Shown here one piece after another: positions 18,811 to 32,069 of a DNA stretch of 64,000 nt. The notes beneath the pieces were generated by a model. That model was not told the DNA's origin, did not search any database, and saw only the letters and a list, made by a program, of their open reading frames with translations. Position 1 is the stretch's first letter; every line of letters begins with the position of its first letter. The position numbers and the translations under genes are program-made. The DNA is taken from NCBI GenBank assembly GCA_016795035.1, contig JAEUIT010000022.1:84615-148614 (forward strand). Direction: 5' to 3'. Origin of the DNA: Phycisphaerae bacterium (GTDB lineage: Bacteria > Planctomycetota > Phycisphaerae > Phycisphaerales > SM1A02).

Positions 18811-19806
18811 ATGCTCGACGCGTTGCACTCGCTCGAACAATCCGCACTCGCCGAACTCGCCGCCGCGGGCAACCCCGACGCGCTCGAGAAGTGGCGCATC
18901 GCCTTCATCGGGGCGAATGGCCAGCTCAAGAACGCGATGGCCGGATTGAAGGACGTTCCGAAGGACCTGAAGCCCGCGGTCGGCAAGCGGCTCAACGAAG
19001 TGAAGTCGGCGCTCGAGAGCGCGTATGAAACGCGGAAATCCGCGCTGGCGTCGCACGCGCCGAGCGGTCCGACCGTCGACCTCACGGAGCCCGGCTTGCC
19101 GGTCGGCTTGGGGCGGCGACACGTGCTGTCGCGCACGATCGACGAGATCGTCGACGTCTTCGGCCGCATGGGGTTCGCCGTGGCCGACGGCCCCGAACTC
19201 GAAGACGAGCACCACAACTTCAACGCGCTCAACATTCCCGCCGGTCACCCGGCGCGCGATCCGCGCGACAACTTCTACCTCCGCGGCGCGTGGGCGGAAC
19301 GCCTGCTTCTCCGCACCCAGACGTCGACCGTGCAGATCCGCGCGATGGAAGCGCAGAAGCCGCCGCTGAAGGTGGTGGCGACGGGCCGCGTCTATCGCCC
19401 CGACGCGCACGACGCGACGCACTACTCGATGTTCCATCAGATCGAGGGCCTCTGCATCGACAAGGGGATCTCGATGGTCGACCTGAAGACCGCGTTGCTT
19501 CAGTTCGCCCGCGCCTACTTCGGCCCCGACGCCGAGGTGCGACTCCGCCCGAGCTTCTTCCCGTTCACGGAACCGAGCGCGGAGTTCGACATGAAGATGC
19601 GCATCCGCGGCAATCTCCAGTGGGTCGAGCTCGGCGGCTGCGGCATGGTCGATCCGAACGTGCTCGAGGCGGTCGGCATCGATCCCGAGGTCTGGACCGG
19701 CTACGCGTTCGGCCTCGGCATCGAGCGCATCGCGATGCGCCGTTACGGCATCGCCGACATCCGCTGGCTCTTCGAGAACGACGCCCGCTTCCTTCGTCAA
19801 TTCTGA
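18811..19806 (+). CDS. pheS: Phenylalanyl-tRNA synthetase alpha subunit
   Basis: The catalytic alpha subunit, 331 residues, which charges tRNA-Phe together with PheT. The N-terminal coiled coil (about 1-85) is followed by the class II core: HVLSRTIDEIVDVFGRMGF, the E-x-D-x-x-N-F-x-A-L-N box (EDEHHNFNALNI), AHDATHYSMFHQIEGL as motif 2, PSFFPFTEPSAEFD, and motif 3 in FGLGIERIAMRRYGIADIR. The ATG at 18811 gives the canonical N-terminus, although the frame is open far upstream. pheT is not adjacent; a lipoprotein gene follows instead, which is less usual. Confidence 0.96.
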   Translation: MLDALHSLEQSALAELAAAGNPDALEKWRIAFIGANGQLKNAMAGLKDVPKDLKPAVGKRLNEVKSALESAYETRKSALASHAPSGPTVDLTEPGLPVGLGRRHVLSRTIDEIVDVFGRMGFAVADGPELEDEHHNFNALNIPAGHPARDPRDNFYLRGAWAERLLLRTQTSTVQIRAMEAQKPPLKVVATGRVYRPDAHDATHYSMFHQIEGLCIDKGISMVDLKTALLQFARAYFGPDAEVRLRPSFFPFTEPSAEFDMKMRIRGNLQWVELGGCGMVDPNVLEAVGIDPEVWTGYAFGLGIERIAMRRYGIADIRWLFENDARFLRQF

Positions 19807-19839
19807 CGTCACCGCTTCGCCTGCAACGAGGAGATCGCA

Positions 19840-20271
19840 ATGCTTCGATTCGTCCGCCCGGCCATCCTTGCCATCGCGCTCGCCACGCCGCTCGTCGGCT
19901 GCCAGGGCCTCGGCATGCAGAGCGCGCAGGAACAGGCGATGGCGCTTCTCTCGGACGGCGTGAAGTCGCAGGTCTCGAGCTATCTCGCCGACGTCGACTC
20001 CGTGACCGCGCTCCTCAAGAACGTGAACAGCATCCAGTCCGCGCTCGACACGGCGCCGAAGCTCGCGCCGTACGTGACGAAGCTCCAGGACGGCTACACC
20101 TCGCTCTCGTCGCTCGACCCTGAAACGCTGAAGAACGTGCGCACGGCGTTCAAGCCGGAGTTGGTCGAGGCGGCCGAGGGATTCTCGACGCAGCTCACCC
20201 GCATGGCCGACTCGGGAACGTTCGGCAAGATCGTGAAGCCCGTCCTCGAGAAGGTCAGCCTCTTCCAGTGA
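19840..20271 (+). CDS. Small helical lipoprotein
   Basis: A 143-residue protein with a lipoprotein signal: MLRFVRPAILAIALATPLVGC, lipobox L-V-G-C with Cys21. The rest is predicted mostly helical (VSSYLADVDSVTALLKNVNSIQSALD...), ending KPVLEKVSLFQ. No family is recognised. GAGGAGATCG precedes the ATG, one of the clearer ribosome binding sites here, and overlaps a CTGCAACGAGGAG motif copy. It lies 33 bp after pheS and 3 bp before the phosphatase gene. It may be a membrane-linked partner of that phosphatase, but this is inference. Confidence 0.75.
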   Translation: MLRFVRPAILAIALATPLVGCQGLGMQSAQEQAMALLSDGVKSQVSSYLADVDSVTALLKNVNSIQSALDTAPKLAPYVTKLQDGYTSLSSLDPETLKNVRTAFKPELVEAAEGFSTQLTRMADSGTFGKIVKPVLEKVSLFQ

Positions 20272-20274
20272 CGC

Positions 20275-21768
20275 ATGGCGAGCGGTGACGAACGCAAGGC
20301 GACGGAGATCACTCCCGCGGCGGACGCGCTTGGGTGGGGCGAGGCGCTACTGGATGCCGGGACGTCGATCGAGGCCCAGCTCGGGCCCGAGGCCGCGGCG
20401 CGCTTCGAGCGCGAGCTCTATCTCTTCCAGCGGCGTCGCGCGTTCTGGTACTGCATCGCGGTCGGGTTTCTCGTCATCGCGTTTCTCGTCTTCGACCTGC
20501 TCGACGTCTTGCATGCCGACTGGACGAACTCGGAATCGCTCATCACGCTGATCGCGCCCGGTCTCGACGGCGTCCTCGCCGCGATGTACGCCGCGGCCGC
20601 CGTCGCGATTCAGCGCCGAGCGAAGACGCGGCAGCAGGTCCTTGCGATCTTCTCGTGGCTTCTCGCGGCGGGCGGCTCCGTCATGGTCGTCGCGCCGGCA
20701 TTCCTGTGGTCGTTCGTCGAGGCCGGCGATCCGACCCGCGAGACGTGGGAAGGCGCGTTCATCGGCGGCATGAGCGCGATCACCGTCGTTTTCCTGATGC
20801 ACTTCCTCGCATCGCTTTTCGTCGCGCTGTCGCCGCGCGAAGCGGTGATGCCGCTCGTGCCGATCACGATCGCGTTCGTGGCGACGGTCGCGTTCGTCTA
20901 TGAAGGACCGGTGCTCCTGCGCATGTCGCTCCTTGTCCTGTGGCCGATCGCGGGGGCGCCGGGCGTCCTCTGGAGCACGTGGCGCCATCGACGCTTCGTG
21001 AGCCGCTTCCGGTGGCAAACGTTGGGCGGGCGCTATCGCGACATGCGCGCCGACCTTCGCGACGCTCGGCGCGTGCACGAGTCGCAGTTCCCCGCGCCGA
21101 TCCTCGAAGGACCCGTGCGCATGCAGTTCGCCTACGAACCGATGCGCGACGTCGGCGGCGACTATCTCTTCGCCCATCGGAAGGCGGACGGCGGACTGGT
21201 GGTCGTCATCTTCGACGTCAGCGGACACGGCGTCGCGTCGGCCCTCGCGGCGAGCCGTCTGCACAGCGAACTCGATCGCCTGGCGACCGACCGGCCGGAG
21301 ATGACGGCGGACGAAGCGATCGTCGTCTTGAATAAGTTCGCGCATCGCGCGCTCGCGCCGCAGGCGATCTTCGCAAGCGCGATCGCGATCGAGATCGCCT
21401 CGGACGGATCGTTGCGCTACGTGAACGCGGGCCATCCGCCGGGACTCGTGCGCCGCGAGGACGGCACATTGCGCGACCTTCCGGCCACGGCCACGCTGCT
21501 GGGCGTCCTCGATGCCGCGACCTTCGACACCGCCGGGGAGGTGCTCGCGCTCGGTCCGCGCGATCTCGTCGTTGCAAGCACGGATGGCGTGCACGAGGCG
21601 CCGAGCCCCTCAGGCGAGTTCTTCGGGGACGACCGCTTCCGAGCGCTGGTGACATCGGGGTCGGCCCCCGAGCGGATTCCGTCGGCGGTCCTCGACGCGG
21701 TCCGCCGCCATCGCGACGACGAACCCGCCGACGACGTGCTTGTCGTGGCAATTTGGCGGAACGCATGA
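20275..21768 (+). CDS. Membrane-bound PP2C-type (SpoIIE) phosphatase
   Basis: A 497-residue protein. About six membrane helices fill residues 50-245. A short coiled linker with RDARRVHESQFPAPI leads to a SpoIIE-type Ser/Thr phosphatase domain (about 270-497). Metal and active-site motifs are present: EPMRDVGGDYLF, VVIFDVSGHGVASAL, YVNAGHPPGLVRR, LVVASTDGVHEA and the final PADDVLVVAIW. Such proteins usually dephosphorylate anti-anti-sigma factors under membrane-sensed stress. The start is 3 bp after the lipoprotein stop, suggesting one operon. No partner STAS or anti-sigma gene is in view. Confidence 0.92.
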   Translation: MASGDERKATEITPAADALGWGEALLDAGTSIEAQLGPEAAARFERELYLFQRRRAFWYCIAVGFLVIAFLVFDLLDVLHADWTNSESLITLIAPGLDGVLAAMYAAAAVAIQRRAKTRQQVLAIFSWLLAAGGSVMVVAPAFLWSFVEAGDPTRETWEGAFIGGMSAITVVFLMHFLASLFVALSPREAVMPLVPITIAFVATVAFVYEGPVLLRMSLLVLWPIAGAPGVLWSTWRHRRFVSRFRWQTLGGRYRDMRADLRDARRVHESQFPAPILEGPVRMQFAYEPMRDVGGDYLFAHRKADGGLVVVIFDVSGHGVASALAASRLHSELDRLATDRPEMTADEAIVVLNKFAHRALAPQAIFASAIAIEIASDGSLRYVNAGHPPGLVRREDGTLRDLPATATLLGVLDAATFDTAGEVLALGPRDLVVASTDGVHEAPSPSGEFFGDDRFRALVTSGSAPERIPSAVLDAVRRHRDDEPADDVLVVAIWRNA

Positions 21769-21813
21769 GGCATCGCAGGAATCGCGAAGTACGCTTGGGC
21801 CCGGAGGTTTCCC

Positions 21814-22986
21814 TTGCCCACGCGCCACCGACTTCTCGCGTCGCTCGTCTCGCTCGCGCTCGTATCACCCGCCTTCGCGCAGTGCGGCATCGGTGACATC
21901 ACCGGCGACGGCGTGATCGACGGAGCGGACCTTGGCTATGTGCTCGGCGCGTGGGGCTCGAACGACACCAACGCCGACTTCGACTCGAACGACATCGTCG
22001 ACGGCGCCGACCTCGGACTGCTCCTCGGCAACTGGGGCACGGTCGACGTTGCAGCCGGCTCGTTCCCCGACGAGTGGATCTGGGGCAATCCGAACTGCGC
22101 GATCGATCCGCAGATCCAGGTGCATCAGTTCAACGCGAACACGTTCATCCTGCGGCAATCGCTCTGCACCAACTTTGAAGGTCCGTTCATCTATCTCCTG
22201 TTCGGCCAGGACAAGGTGCTGATGGAGGACACCGGCGCGTCGAACATCGCGCTCTATACGACGGTGAAGTCGATCATCGACCAGTGGCTCCTCGCGAACC
22301 GGAAGACGTCGATCCAGCTCATCGTGTCGCACTCGCATGCGCACGGCGATCACGTCTTCAACGACTCGCAGTTCGCGGGCAAGCCGAACACGACGGTCGT
22401 CGGCACGTCGCTGACTGCCGTGAAGAACTTCTTCGGCATCCCGAATTGGCCGAATCAGATCGTCGACTACGACTTGGGCGGGCGCGTCGTGACGGTGATT
22501 CCGATCCCGGGTCACCACACGGCGCACATCGCGTTCTACGACCACCAGACAGGACTGCTCCTCACCGGCGACACGCTCTATCCCGGTCGCCTCTACATCT
22601 CGCAGTGGGCGCCGTACAAGGCGAGCATCCAGCGCCTCGTCGACTACACCGCCGACAAGCCGCTCTGCTGGGTACTCGGCACGCATATCGAGATGTCGAG
22701 CACACCCGGTGTCGATTTCCCGCTCGGTTCGACGTCGCATCCGAATGAGCACGAGCTGCAACTCACGCGCGAGCACTTGCTCGAGTTGAACGCGGCGATC
22801 ATCGCAATGGGGCCGTCGCCGGCGTACCAAGTGCACGACGACTTCATCATCTTCCCGCTCGTGTTGGCGCTCGACAATCCGTGCCCGGACGCGTCGCCGC
22901 GCATGCCTGACGACGAGGCTATGTGCATGTGCCGACCGAAGACCGTCTTTGAATATCGAAAGCTCCGCGAAGCGCTCGCGAAGTGA
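21814..22986 (+). CDS. Secreted metallo-beta-lactamase-fold protein with N-terminal dockerin-like repeats
   Basis: A 390-residue protein started by TTG at 21814, supported by GGAGG seven bases upstream and by the signal peptide that follows (LLASLVSLALVSPAFAQ). Residues 24-76 contain two dockerin-like calcium motifs ending GADLGYVLGAWG and GADLGLLLGNWG, here placed at the N-terminus. The rest is an MBL-fold hydrolase: HSHAHGDH at 173-180, IPGHHTAHIAFYD with the third His, LLLTGDTLYPG with the bridging Asp, and a late GTHIEM. Metal binding and hydrolysis are expected; the substrate is unknown. It overlaps the next gene by 38 bp. Confidence 0.88.
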   Translation: MPTRHRLLASLVSLALVSPAFAQCGIGDITGDGVIDGADLGYVLGAWGSNDTNADFDSNDIVDGADLGLLLGNWGTVDVAAGSFPDEWIWGNPNCAIDPQIQVHQFNANTFILRQSLCTNFEGPFIYLLFGQDKVLMEDTGASNIALYTTVKSIIDQWLLANRKTSIQLIVSHSHAHGDHVFNDSQFAGKPNTTVVGTSLTAVKNFFGIPNWPNQIVDYDLGGRVVTVIPIPGHHTAHIAFYDHQTGLLLTGDTLYPGRLYISQWAPYKASIQRLVDYTADKPLCWVLGTHIEMSSTPGVDFPLGSTSHPNEHELQLTREHLLELNAAIIAMGPSPAYQVHDDFIIFPLVLALDNPCPDASPRMPDDEAMCMCRPKTVFEYRKLREALAK

Positions 22987-24643
22987 CGTCAACGGCCCCC
23001 GCGCGGTCGCCGCTCTCATCGTGTTTCACGTCGCGCTCCTCCCGCTTCTCCTCGTTGCAGCCGTCTCGACGGCGCCGCCTGTCACCTTCGAGTCGCTCCT
23101 GAAGGAGATGATCGACCGCTCCGTCGTCACGCGCATGCCGGAGCCCGCGTACGAGCAGCGGCAGGCGTCGAGCTATAACCGCGAGTCCACCACGCGCGAC
23201 GCGCCGGGCTGGTTCGCCGACGGCGACGGCGCCGGCTTCATTCGCGAGCGAGAGCATCGCGGGCAACGGGAGTGGGTGCTCCTCGAACACGACGGCCCCG
23301 GTTGCCTCACGAAGCTGTGGACGCCCGCCTTCTACCGCGACCTTGCGAATCACGCGGGCCCAAACCTCCGCATCTACCTTGACGGCGCCGACGAGCCCTT
23401 CCTCGACGAGCCGTTCATCGCGCTCGTCACCGGCGAGGGTTCGATCGCGCCGCCGTTCGCCGAGCGCACGGCCCGCGCGGGGAATTGCTACTTGCCGATT
23501 CCGTTCGCGAAGCGCTGCGTCGTGACGACGACGGCGCCGCCCTTCTATTACCTCATCAACTACCGCGCCTACGCGGCGGGGACTTCCGTCGAGACGCTCT
23601 CGAAGGCGTCACTTGCGGCCGCGAAGGAAGAGCTCGACACCACGGCTCGCGCGTTCAACTTCGGTACGATCGTCTCCGGACGGTGGATGGAACCCACGCC
23701 GCTCGCCGCCGGGGCGTCGCGCGTCGTCGAGCTTCCGAAGGGACCGCAGGCAATCACTCGACTCACGGTCGAGCTGCCGGAGGCCGCAAAGGACCCGTCG
23801 ATTCTGCGATCGACGGTCCTCGTTGCGCGTTTCGACGGCGAGGAAACGATCTGGGCGCCGGTCGGCGACTTCTTCGGATCTCCCGATGCCACCCGTTCGG
23901 CGGCAACGTGGAGTCGACGCGGTGACAGAAGCGGTGCGTTCAAGACGCGCTGGCAGATGCCGTACGAGAAGGGCGGTTCCGTCGAGATCGTGAACCTCGC
24001 GTCGCGCCCGATCCAGGTGGCGCTGCATCCCGTGACCCAGCCGTATGCGTGGGACAGCCGTTCACTTCACTTTCATGCCCGCTGGCGACCCGATGACATT
24101 CGGCCCGGCACGCCGTTCGTCGATTGGAACTTCGTCGACGTTGCAGGCGAAGGCATCTACGTGGGCGACGCGTGGACCGTGTTGAACCCGCAGCGCGGAA
24201 CGTGGTGGGGCGAAGGCGACGAGAAGATCTACGTCGACGGCGCCTGGGACCGCGGCGCTCCGACGATGTTCGGCACGGGTACCGAGGACTACTACGGGTG
24301 GGCGGGCGGCGAGATTCCGACCCCGAAGGACGAGTTCTGCACGGCGTTCGTCGGCAATCTCAAGGTCGGCGGCCTCGACGGCACCACGCTCGGCTTCAAC
24401 ATCTGCACGCGCGAACGCTCGCTGGACGCGATCCCGTTCCGCTCGCGGCTGCGCGTCGACCTTGAGTCGTCGTTCGGCACCGACATTCGCCAGCCGTGGA
24501 ATCACCTTGGCTACTCGGCGATGGTCTTCTACTACGCGAGGCCGGGAGCGACCGACAACCGCCCGGCATCGCCCGGCGAGGCGCGGGCCCCGATCATGCG
24601 GCTCGTCGACGACGAGAAGAACGGCAAGCGCGTGGAGCGGTAG
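22949..24643 (+). CDS. DUF2961 / GH172-like protein
   Basis: A 564-residue exported protein. The N-terminus has a hydrophobic stretch (VFHVALLPLLLVAAVS) after a long basic lead. The true start is uncertain: TTG at 22949 overlaps the previous gene, and a GTG at 23021 would give a shorter signal. The body matches the DUF2961 family, now glycoside hydrolase family 172: EWVLLEHDGPGCLTKLWTP, YYLINYRAY, VDWNFVDVAGEGIYVGD and the hallmark MFGTGTEDYYGWA with the likely catalytic Glu. Known GH172 enzymes act on fructofuranosyl or arabinofuranosyl linkages. Both conserved motif regions are intact. Confidence 0.85.
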   Translation: MNIESSAKRSRSDVNGPRAVAALIVFHVALLPLLLVAAVSTAPPVTFESLLKEMIDRSVVTRMPEPAYEQRQASSYNRESTTRDAPGWFADGDGAGFIREREHRGQREWVLLEHDGPGCLTKLWTPAFYRDLANHAGPNLRIYLDGADEPFLDEPFIALVTGEGSIAPPFAERTARAGNCYLPIPFAKRCVVTTTAPPFYYLINYRAYAAGTSVETLSKASLAAAKEELDTTARAFNFGTIVSGRWMEPTPLAAGASRVVELPKGPQAITRLTVELPEAAKDPSILRSTVLVARFDGEETIWAPVGDFFGSPDATRSAATWSRRGDRSGAFKTRWQMPYEKGGSVEIVNLASRPIQVALHPVTQPYAWDSRSLHFHARWRPDDIRPGTPFVDWNFVDVAGEGIYVGDAWTVLNPQRGTWWGEGDEKIYVDGAWDRGAPTMFGTGTEDYYGWAGGEIPTPKDEFCTAFVGNLKVGGLDGTTLGFNICTRERSLDAIPFRSRLRVDLESSFGTDIRQPWNHLGYSAMVFYYARPGATDNRPASPGEARAPIMRLVDDEKNGKRVER

Positions 24644-24647
24644 CCAG

Positions 24648-24672
24648 GTCTCAGGAGAAGCTCCTGGATTTG
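24648..24672 (+). terminator. Possible weak terminator hairpin
   Basis: CAGGAG at 24652-24657 pairs with CTCCTG at 24661-24666 around an AAG loop and is followed by GATTTGTG. It lies directly after the stop of the GH172-like gene. The stem is short and the T-run is poor. Confidence 0.35.
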
Positions 24673-24726
24673 TGATCCCGAGAGATTCCCGAGGGCGTGT
24701 TCCATGCGCACCCCTTTGGAGCCTCC

Positions 24727-27344
24727 ATGCGCACCCTTCTCCTATCCGTCCTCGTCGGCGTCTCGTCCGCCTCGCCCGTCTCCGCCGCGATCATCTATGT
24801 GAACGCCGCCCAGGCGCTTCCGCCCGAATCGCAGAACGGGCTGACCTGGCCGACCGCGTTCAAGAGCCTGACCGACGCGATCACGCTCGCGCAGGCCGGC
24901 GACCAGATCTGGGTGGCGAAGGGAACCTACGTCCCCAATAACACGCTCGATCGAACGGCGACCTTCATCCTCGGTCCGTTCACGCAGATGTACGGCGGAT
25001 TCTCCGTCGGCGCGACGTCGCTCGCGGAGCGCGACCCGGTGGCGAATCCCACGATCCTGAGCGGCGACCGTGGGATCCCGGGCGACATCTCCGACAACTG
25101 CACGCATGTCGTGCGGCTCTTCAGCGGCACGAACGTTCTGCTCGACGGCCTCATCATCGAGAAGGGGAACGCGGACCTCGGCACCGCGGGTGAAAAGATC
25201 GGCGCCGGGATTCAGCTCAGCAGCTGCCCGTCGTTCGTGTTGCGCGATTGTGTGCTGCGCGGCAACAAGTCGGGCAACAACGGCGGCGCGATTCACGGAC
25301 TGAACAGCACGCTGATCGCGCAGGGGTGTGTCTTCGCCGACAACAGTGCGTTGAGTTCGGGCGGCGCGATTCGCACGCAGGCCACGGTCACGACCTTCGC
25401 GAACTGCACGTTCGTCGGAAACTCCTCCGGCTCCGGCGGTGCGGTATTGGTCTTCGCCGCAAGCAGTACGACGTTCGTGAACTGCATGCTGAGCGGCAAC
25501 CACGCTTCAGCGGGAGGCGGCGCGATCCAGATCAGTTCCACGCCCGCGACCATCGCGAACTGCACGTTTGCCAACAATGTCTCAACCGGGCTCAGTGGCG
25601 GCGCGATCCTCATGTTCGGCACCGCGTCGGCGAACGCGATCAGCAACTCCGTGTTTCAGGGCAACGCCGCTCCCACGAACCCGAACATCACGCCGAACGC
25701 GTTGACGACCGTGTCGTTCTGCTCCTTCGACGCCGCGCCATCGGCCGGCACCGGCAACTTCGTCGCCGATGCGTCCTTCGTCGATGCCGACGGTGCGGAC
25801 GACGTTGCAGGCACGGTCGACGACGACCTGCACCTGCGCTCGACGTCACCGTGCATCGATCGCGCGTCCGGAGCGCTCCTCCCGGCCGACGCGTCCGATC
25901 TCGACGGAGACGGAAACGTCGCGGAGCCGTTGCCGGTCGACATCGACGGCGACGCGCGGGCGATCGACGATGCCGTCGAGAATGGCGGCGTCGGCGCCGT
26001 GAACTTCATCGACATCGGCGCCGACGAGTTCGACCGCCCGACGCGCGTCGTCTTCGTGAACCGGGCCGCGCGCGGCGACAAGTCGGGCACGTCATGGAAG
26101 AACGCCCACACCGATTTCCAGGAGGGCTCATCGACGCGAGCGCGCCGCCCTTCTCGAAGCCGGTCGAAGTTTGGGTCGCGGAGGGAACGTACGTGCCGAC
26201 GGACAGCTCCGATCGCGCGGCGACCTTCACCCCGAACGGGCCGGTCGCGATCTTCGGCGGATTCGCCGGAGACGAGACTTCGCGCAGCCAACGCCGACCC
26301 GCTGAGCGCCCCACGATCCTCTCCGGCGAGATCGGCTCGCCGTCGTCGGGGGACAACTCCTTCCACGTGGTGGACCTCAGCGGCGACAACGTGACGGAGA
26401 CGCTGGTCCTCGACGGATTCGTGATCGAGGGGGGCGCCGCGAACGGCGGCGCGGCGCCGGTCATCGGTGGCGGCGTGCGCGTGCGGAATGGCGCGCGGCC
26501 GACGATCTCGAACTGTCGGATCGTCGGGAATATCGGCGCGAGCGGTGCGGGCTTGGGCATCGACGGCGCGGGCTCGAAGGCCACGCTCGTGAACTGCCTC
26601 TTCGTCGGCAATGAAGCCGACGTCGACGGCGGCGCCATCCTCATCCGGAACTCCGATCTCACCTCATCGATCATCAACTGCACCATTGCGAGCAACACCG
26701 CTCTCGCCGGCGGCGGCGTGGCCCTCGCCGATTCGGGCGCGAGCGCGACGTTCACCAACTCGATCCTCGTCTTGAACAAGGATGACCTCGGCCTCTCCGC
26801 CAAGTCGCAGATCGGAGTCGATTCGGGCGCGTCGGTGTCGCTCAGCCACTGCGTCCTTCCGTGCGACGGGGACGCCGTCTTTGGCGGCGTCGGCCTCGCA
26901 TTCCTCCAGCCTCGCTTCTCGGATCTCGATGGCGACGACAACCTGCTCGGGACGAGCGACGACAACGGCGATCTCGCGCCGGGAAGCCCGTGCATCGATG
27001 CGGGCACTCTCGTCGGATTCCCGGCGGATGTCAGCGATCTTGACGACGACGGCGACGTCGCGGAGTTCCTGCCGCTCGATGTCGAGTGCACCGAACGGCT
27101 CGTGGCCGACGAGAGCGTGCCCGACGTCGTGAGTGCGATCGACATCGGCTGCGACGAAGCGGACTTCGAGGGCGAGGGCGAGACGCTCTTCGCCGACCTG
27201 AACGGCGACAACATCGTCGACGGCGCCGATCTCGCGCTCGTCCTCGGCTCCTTCCTGAACGAGAACCCCGACGTCGACCTGACCGGCGACTGCATCGTCG
27301 ACGGCGCGGACCTCGGGATCGTTCTCGGTTCCTGGACGAACTGA
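24727..27344 (+). pseudogene. Beta-helix surface protein with C-terminal dockerin, broken by a one-base frameshift
   Basis: A signal peptide (MRTLLLSVLVGVSSASPVSAA) begins a protein of about 870 residues built of two similar halves. Each half opens with an I-Y-V-N-A-A or V-F-V-N-R-A-A motif followed by W-V-A-K/E-G-T-Y-V-P and a parallel beta-helix of N-C-T/L-F-x-x-N-x-A turns, as in polymorphic outer-membrane-like adhesins. The end has two dockerin-like motifs (DLNGDNIVDGADLALVLGS; DCIVDGADLGIVLGSW). The frame is lost near 26126, inside the second half's opening: GAG-GGC-TC reads on correctly only if one C is restored. Upstream and downstream halves otherwise fit perfectly. It is either a real recent mutation or an assembly error. 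Confidence 0.85.
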
Positions 27345-27427
27345 GGTCCGGGTCCGAGGCCGCCGAACTCCTCGTTGCAGGCGCTGGGGAGCGGGTTGCT
27401 CCGCACCCTCAACCCTGACCCCTTGCC
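27345..27427. repeat. Heptad-repeat intergenic element, copy A
   Basis: The 83 bp between the convergent beta-helix gene and argJ hold a 7-bp period on both sides (GGTCCGGGTCCGAGG; ACCCTCAACCCTGACCCC) around a central region that contains a CGTTGCAG copy. It abuts the argJ stop codon. It is the least regular of the seven elements in the window. Confidence 0.6.
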
Positions 27428-28674
27428 TTACGTCGTGTAGTCCGCGTTCAGCCGCACGTACGACTCGGTGAGTCCGCACGAGAAGAACTCGTCGCTCGCG
27501 TGGCCTTGGCCGAGATCGAGGTGGATCGCGACGAGCGGCTCGCGGAAGACGCGCTCGCGATCGGGGAGCGGCGTGTCGGCGGGGGCGCCGTCGCGGAAGA
27601 GGTCGACGCCGCCGACCGTCAGCGTGAGGTCGGCGATGTCGAGCGCCACGCCCGCGCGACCGGCGGCCGCGAGGATGCGGCCCCAGTTGGGATCGCCGCC
27701 GGTGACGGCGCAGCGGACGAGCAGGCTCGACGCGATCGTCTTGGCGACGGTGAGCGCGTCGGCCTTCGTCTTCGCACCGGTGACCTTCACCTCGATGCCG
27801 CGCTCGAAGCCTTCGCCGTCGCGAACGACGAGGAGCGCGAGCTCGCGGGCGACCGCGCGCATGGCCGCGGCGACCTTCGCTTCGGGAAAGGCGCCGGCCT
27901 TGCCGCTCGCGAGCGCGAACACGCTGTCGTTCGTCGACGTGTCGCCGTCGATCGAGATGCGATGGAAGCTCTGGTCGATCGCGTCACCGAGCATCGTCTG
28001 CAACGCACGCGGCTCGACGTCGGCGTCGGTGAAGATCGCCGAGATCATCGTCGCCTGCGGCGGCGACATGTCCGGGTGAATCATGCCCGCGCCCTTCGCG
28101 ACGCCCGAGACGATCGCGCGGCGGCCCTCGTGCTCGATCTCGATGGCGGCGGTCTTCGGATACGTGTCGGTCGTCATGATCGCCGACGCGAACGGAAGGA
28201 GCGGGCCGTCGACGAGCCGCTGCATGAGGCCGGGAATCTGGTCGAGCATGCGCTCGACCGGCAATTGCACGCCGATCACGCCGGTCGAATTGACGAGAAT
28301 CGCCTCGGCTGCAACGTCGAGTTCGCGGGCGACGGCCTCGACGCACTCGATCGCCCGGCTCATGCCTTCGGCGCCGGTCGCGGCGTTGGCGCAGCCGGAG
28401 TTGATCAGGATCGCGTGGGCGTGCCCGCGCGTCATCACGAGATGGCGCTTCGAGAGCTGCACCGGCGCGGCGCAGACGAGGTTGCGCGTGAACATGCCGG
28501 CCGCGGCGGCGCCGTCCGGACAGACGACGATCGCCATGTCCTGGCGTCCGGGCTTCTTGATGGCGGCGCTCGCCGTTGCAGCCACGAAGCCTTGCGGCAG
28601 CCGATGCAACGGATCGCGCGACGCTCGTTCGAGCGCCGCGCGGCCGTGCGTCGACAGCTCCTCGACCGCCACGC

Positions 28675-28678
<4 letters not shown>
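27428..28678 (-). CDS. argJ: Bifunctional ornithine acetyltransferase / N-acetylglutamate synthase
   Basis: ArgJ moves the acetyl group from N-acetylornithine to glutamate. The start at 28678 overlaps the argH stop by 4 bp and gives 416 residues. Motifs include KPGRQDMAIVVC, NSGCANAATG, ILVNSTGVIG and AKGAGMIHPDM. The autocleavage Ala-Thr, normally in M-A-T-M, is here at 209-210 in MSPPQATM, so four residues (SPPQ) precede it. Downstream VRCAVTGGDPNWGRILAA and the C-terminal LNADYTT are standard. It is the last gene of the arginine unit. Because a synthase domain is also fused to ArgH, the two may serve as recycling and priming routes. Confidence 0.95.
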
Positions 28679-30615
<1,937 letters not shown>

Positions 30616-30616
30616 G

Positions 30617-31933
<1,317 letters not shown>

Positions 31934-31989
31934 AGTGGAGGAAGAGGGAGAAGAGAAGAAGTGAATGGAGAGAAGAAAATGGAGAGGCG

Positions 31990-32069
31990 TTGGTCGCGCG
32001 ACGCGGGCCCGACCCCTGAACCCTGAACCCCGAACCCTGGCCCCTTGATCCTTGATCCTGGGCCCGAAC
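31990..32069. repeat. Heptad-repeat element, copy B, between argF and argG
   Basis: Tandem 7-mers CCCTGAA-CCCTGAA-CCCCGAA-CCCTGG, then TTGATCC-TTGATCC, are enclosed by two GGGCCCG blocks (32005-32011 and 32060-32066). It begins 3 bp after the argF stop and ends about 60 bp before the argG start. There is one arm only, without a full inverted partner. Confidence 0.8.

Noticed and set aside
26110..26145. Programmed frameshift
   Set aside because: There is no slippery heptamer or downstream pseudoknot evident, and the shift sits in a repetitive surface protein; a simple indel is more likely.
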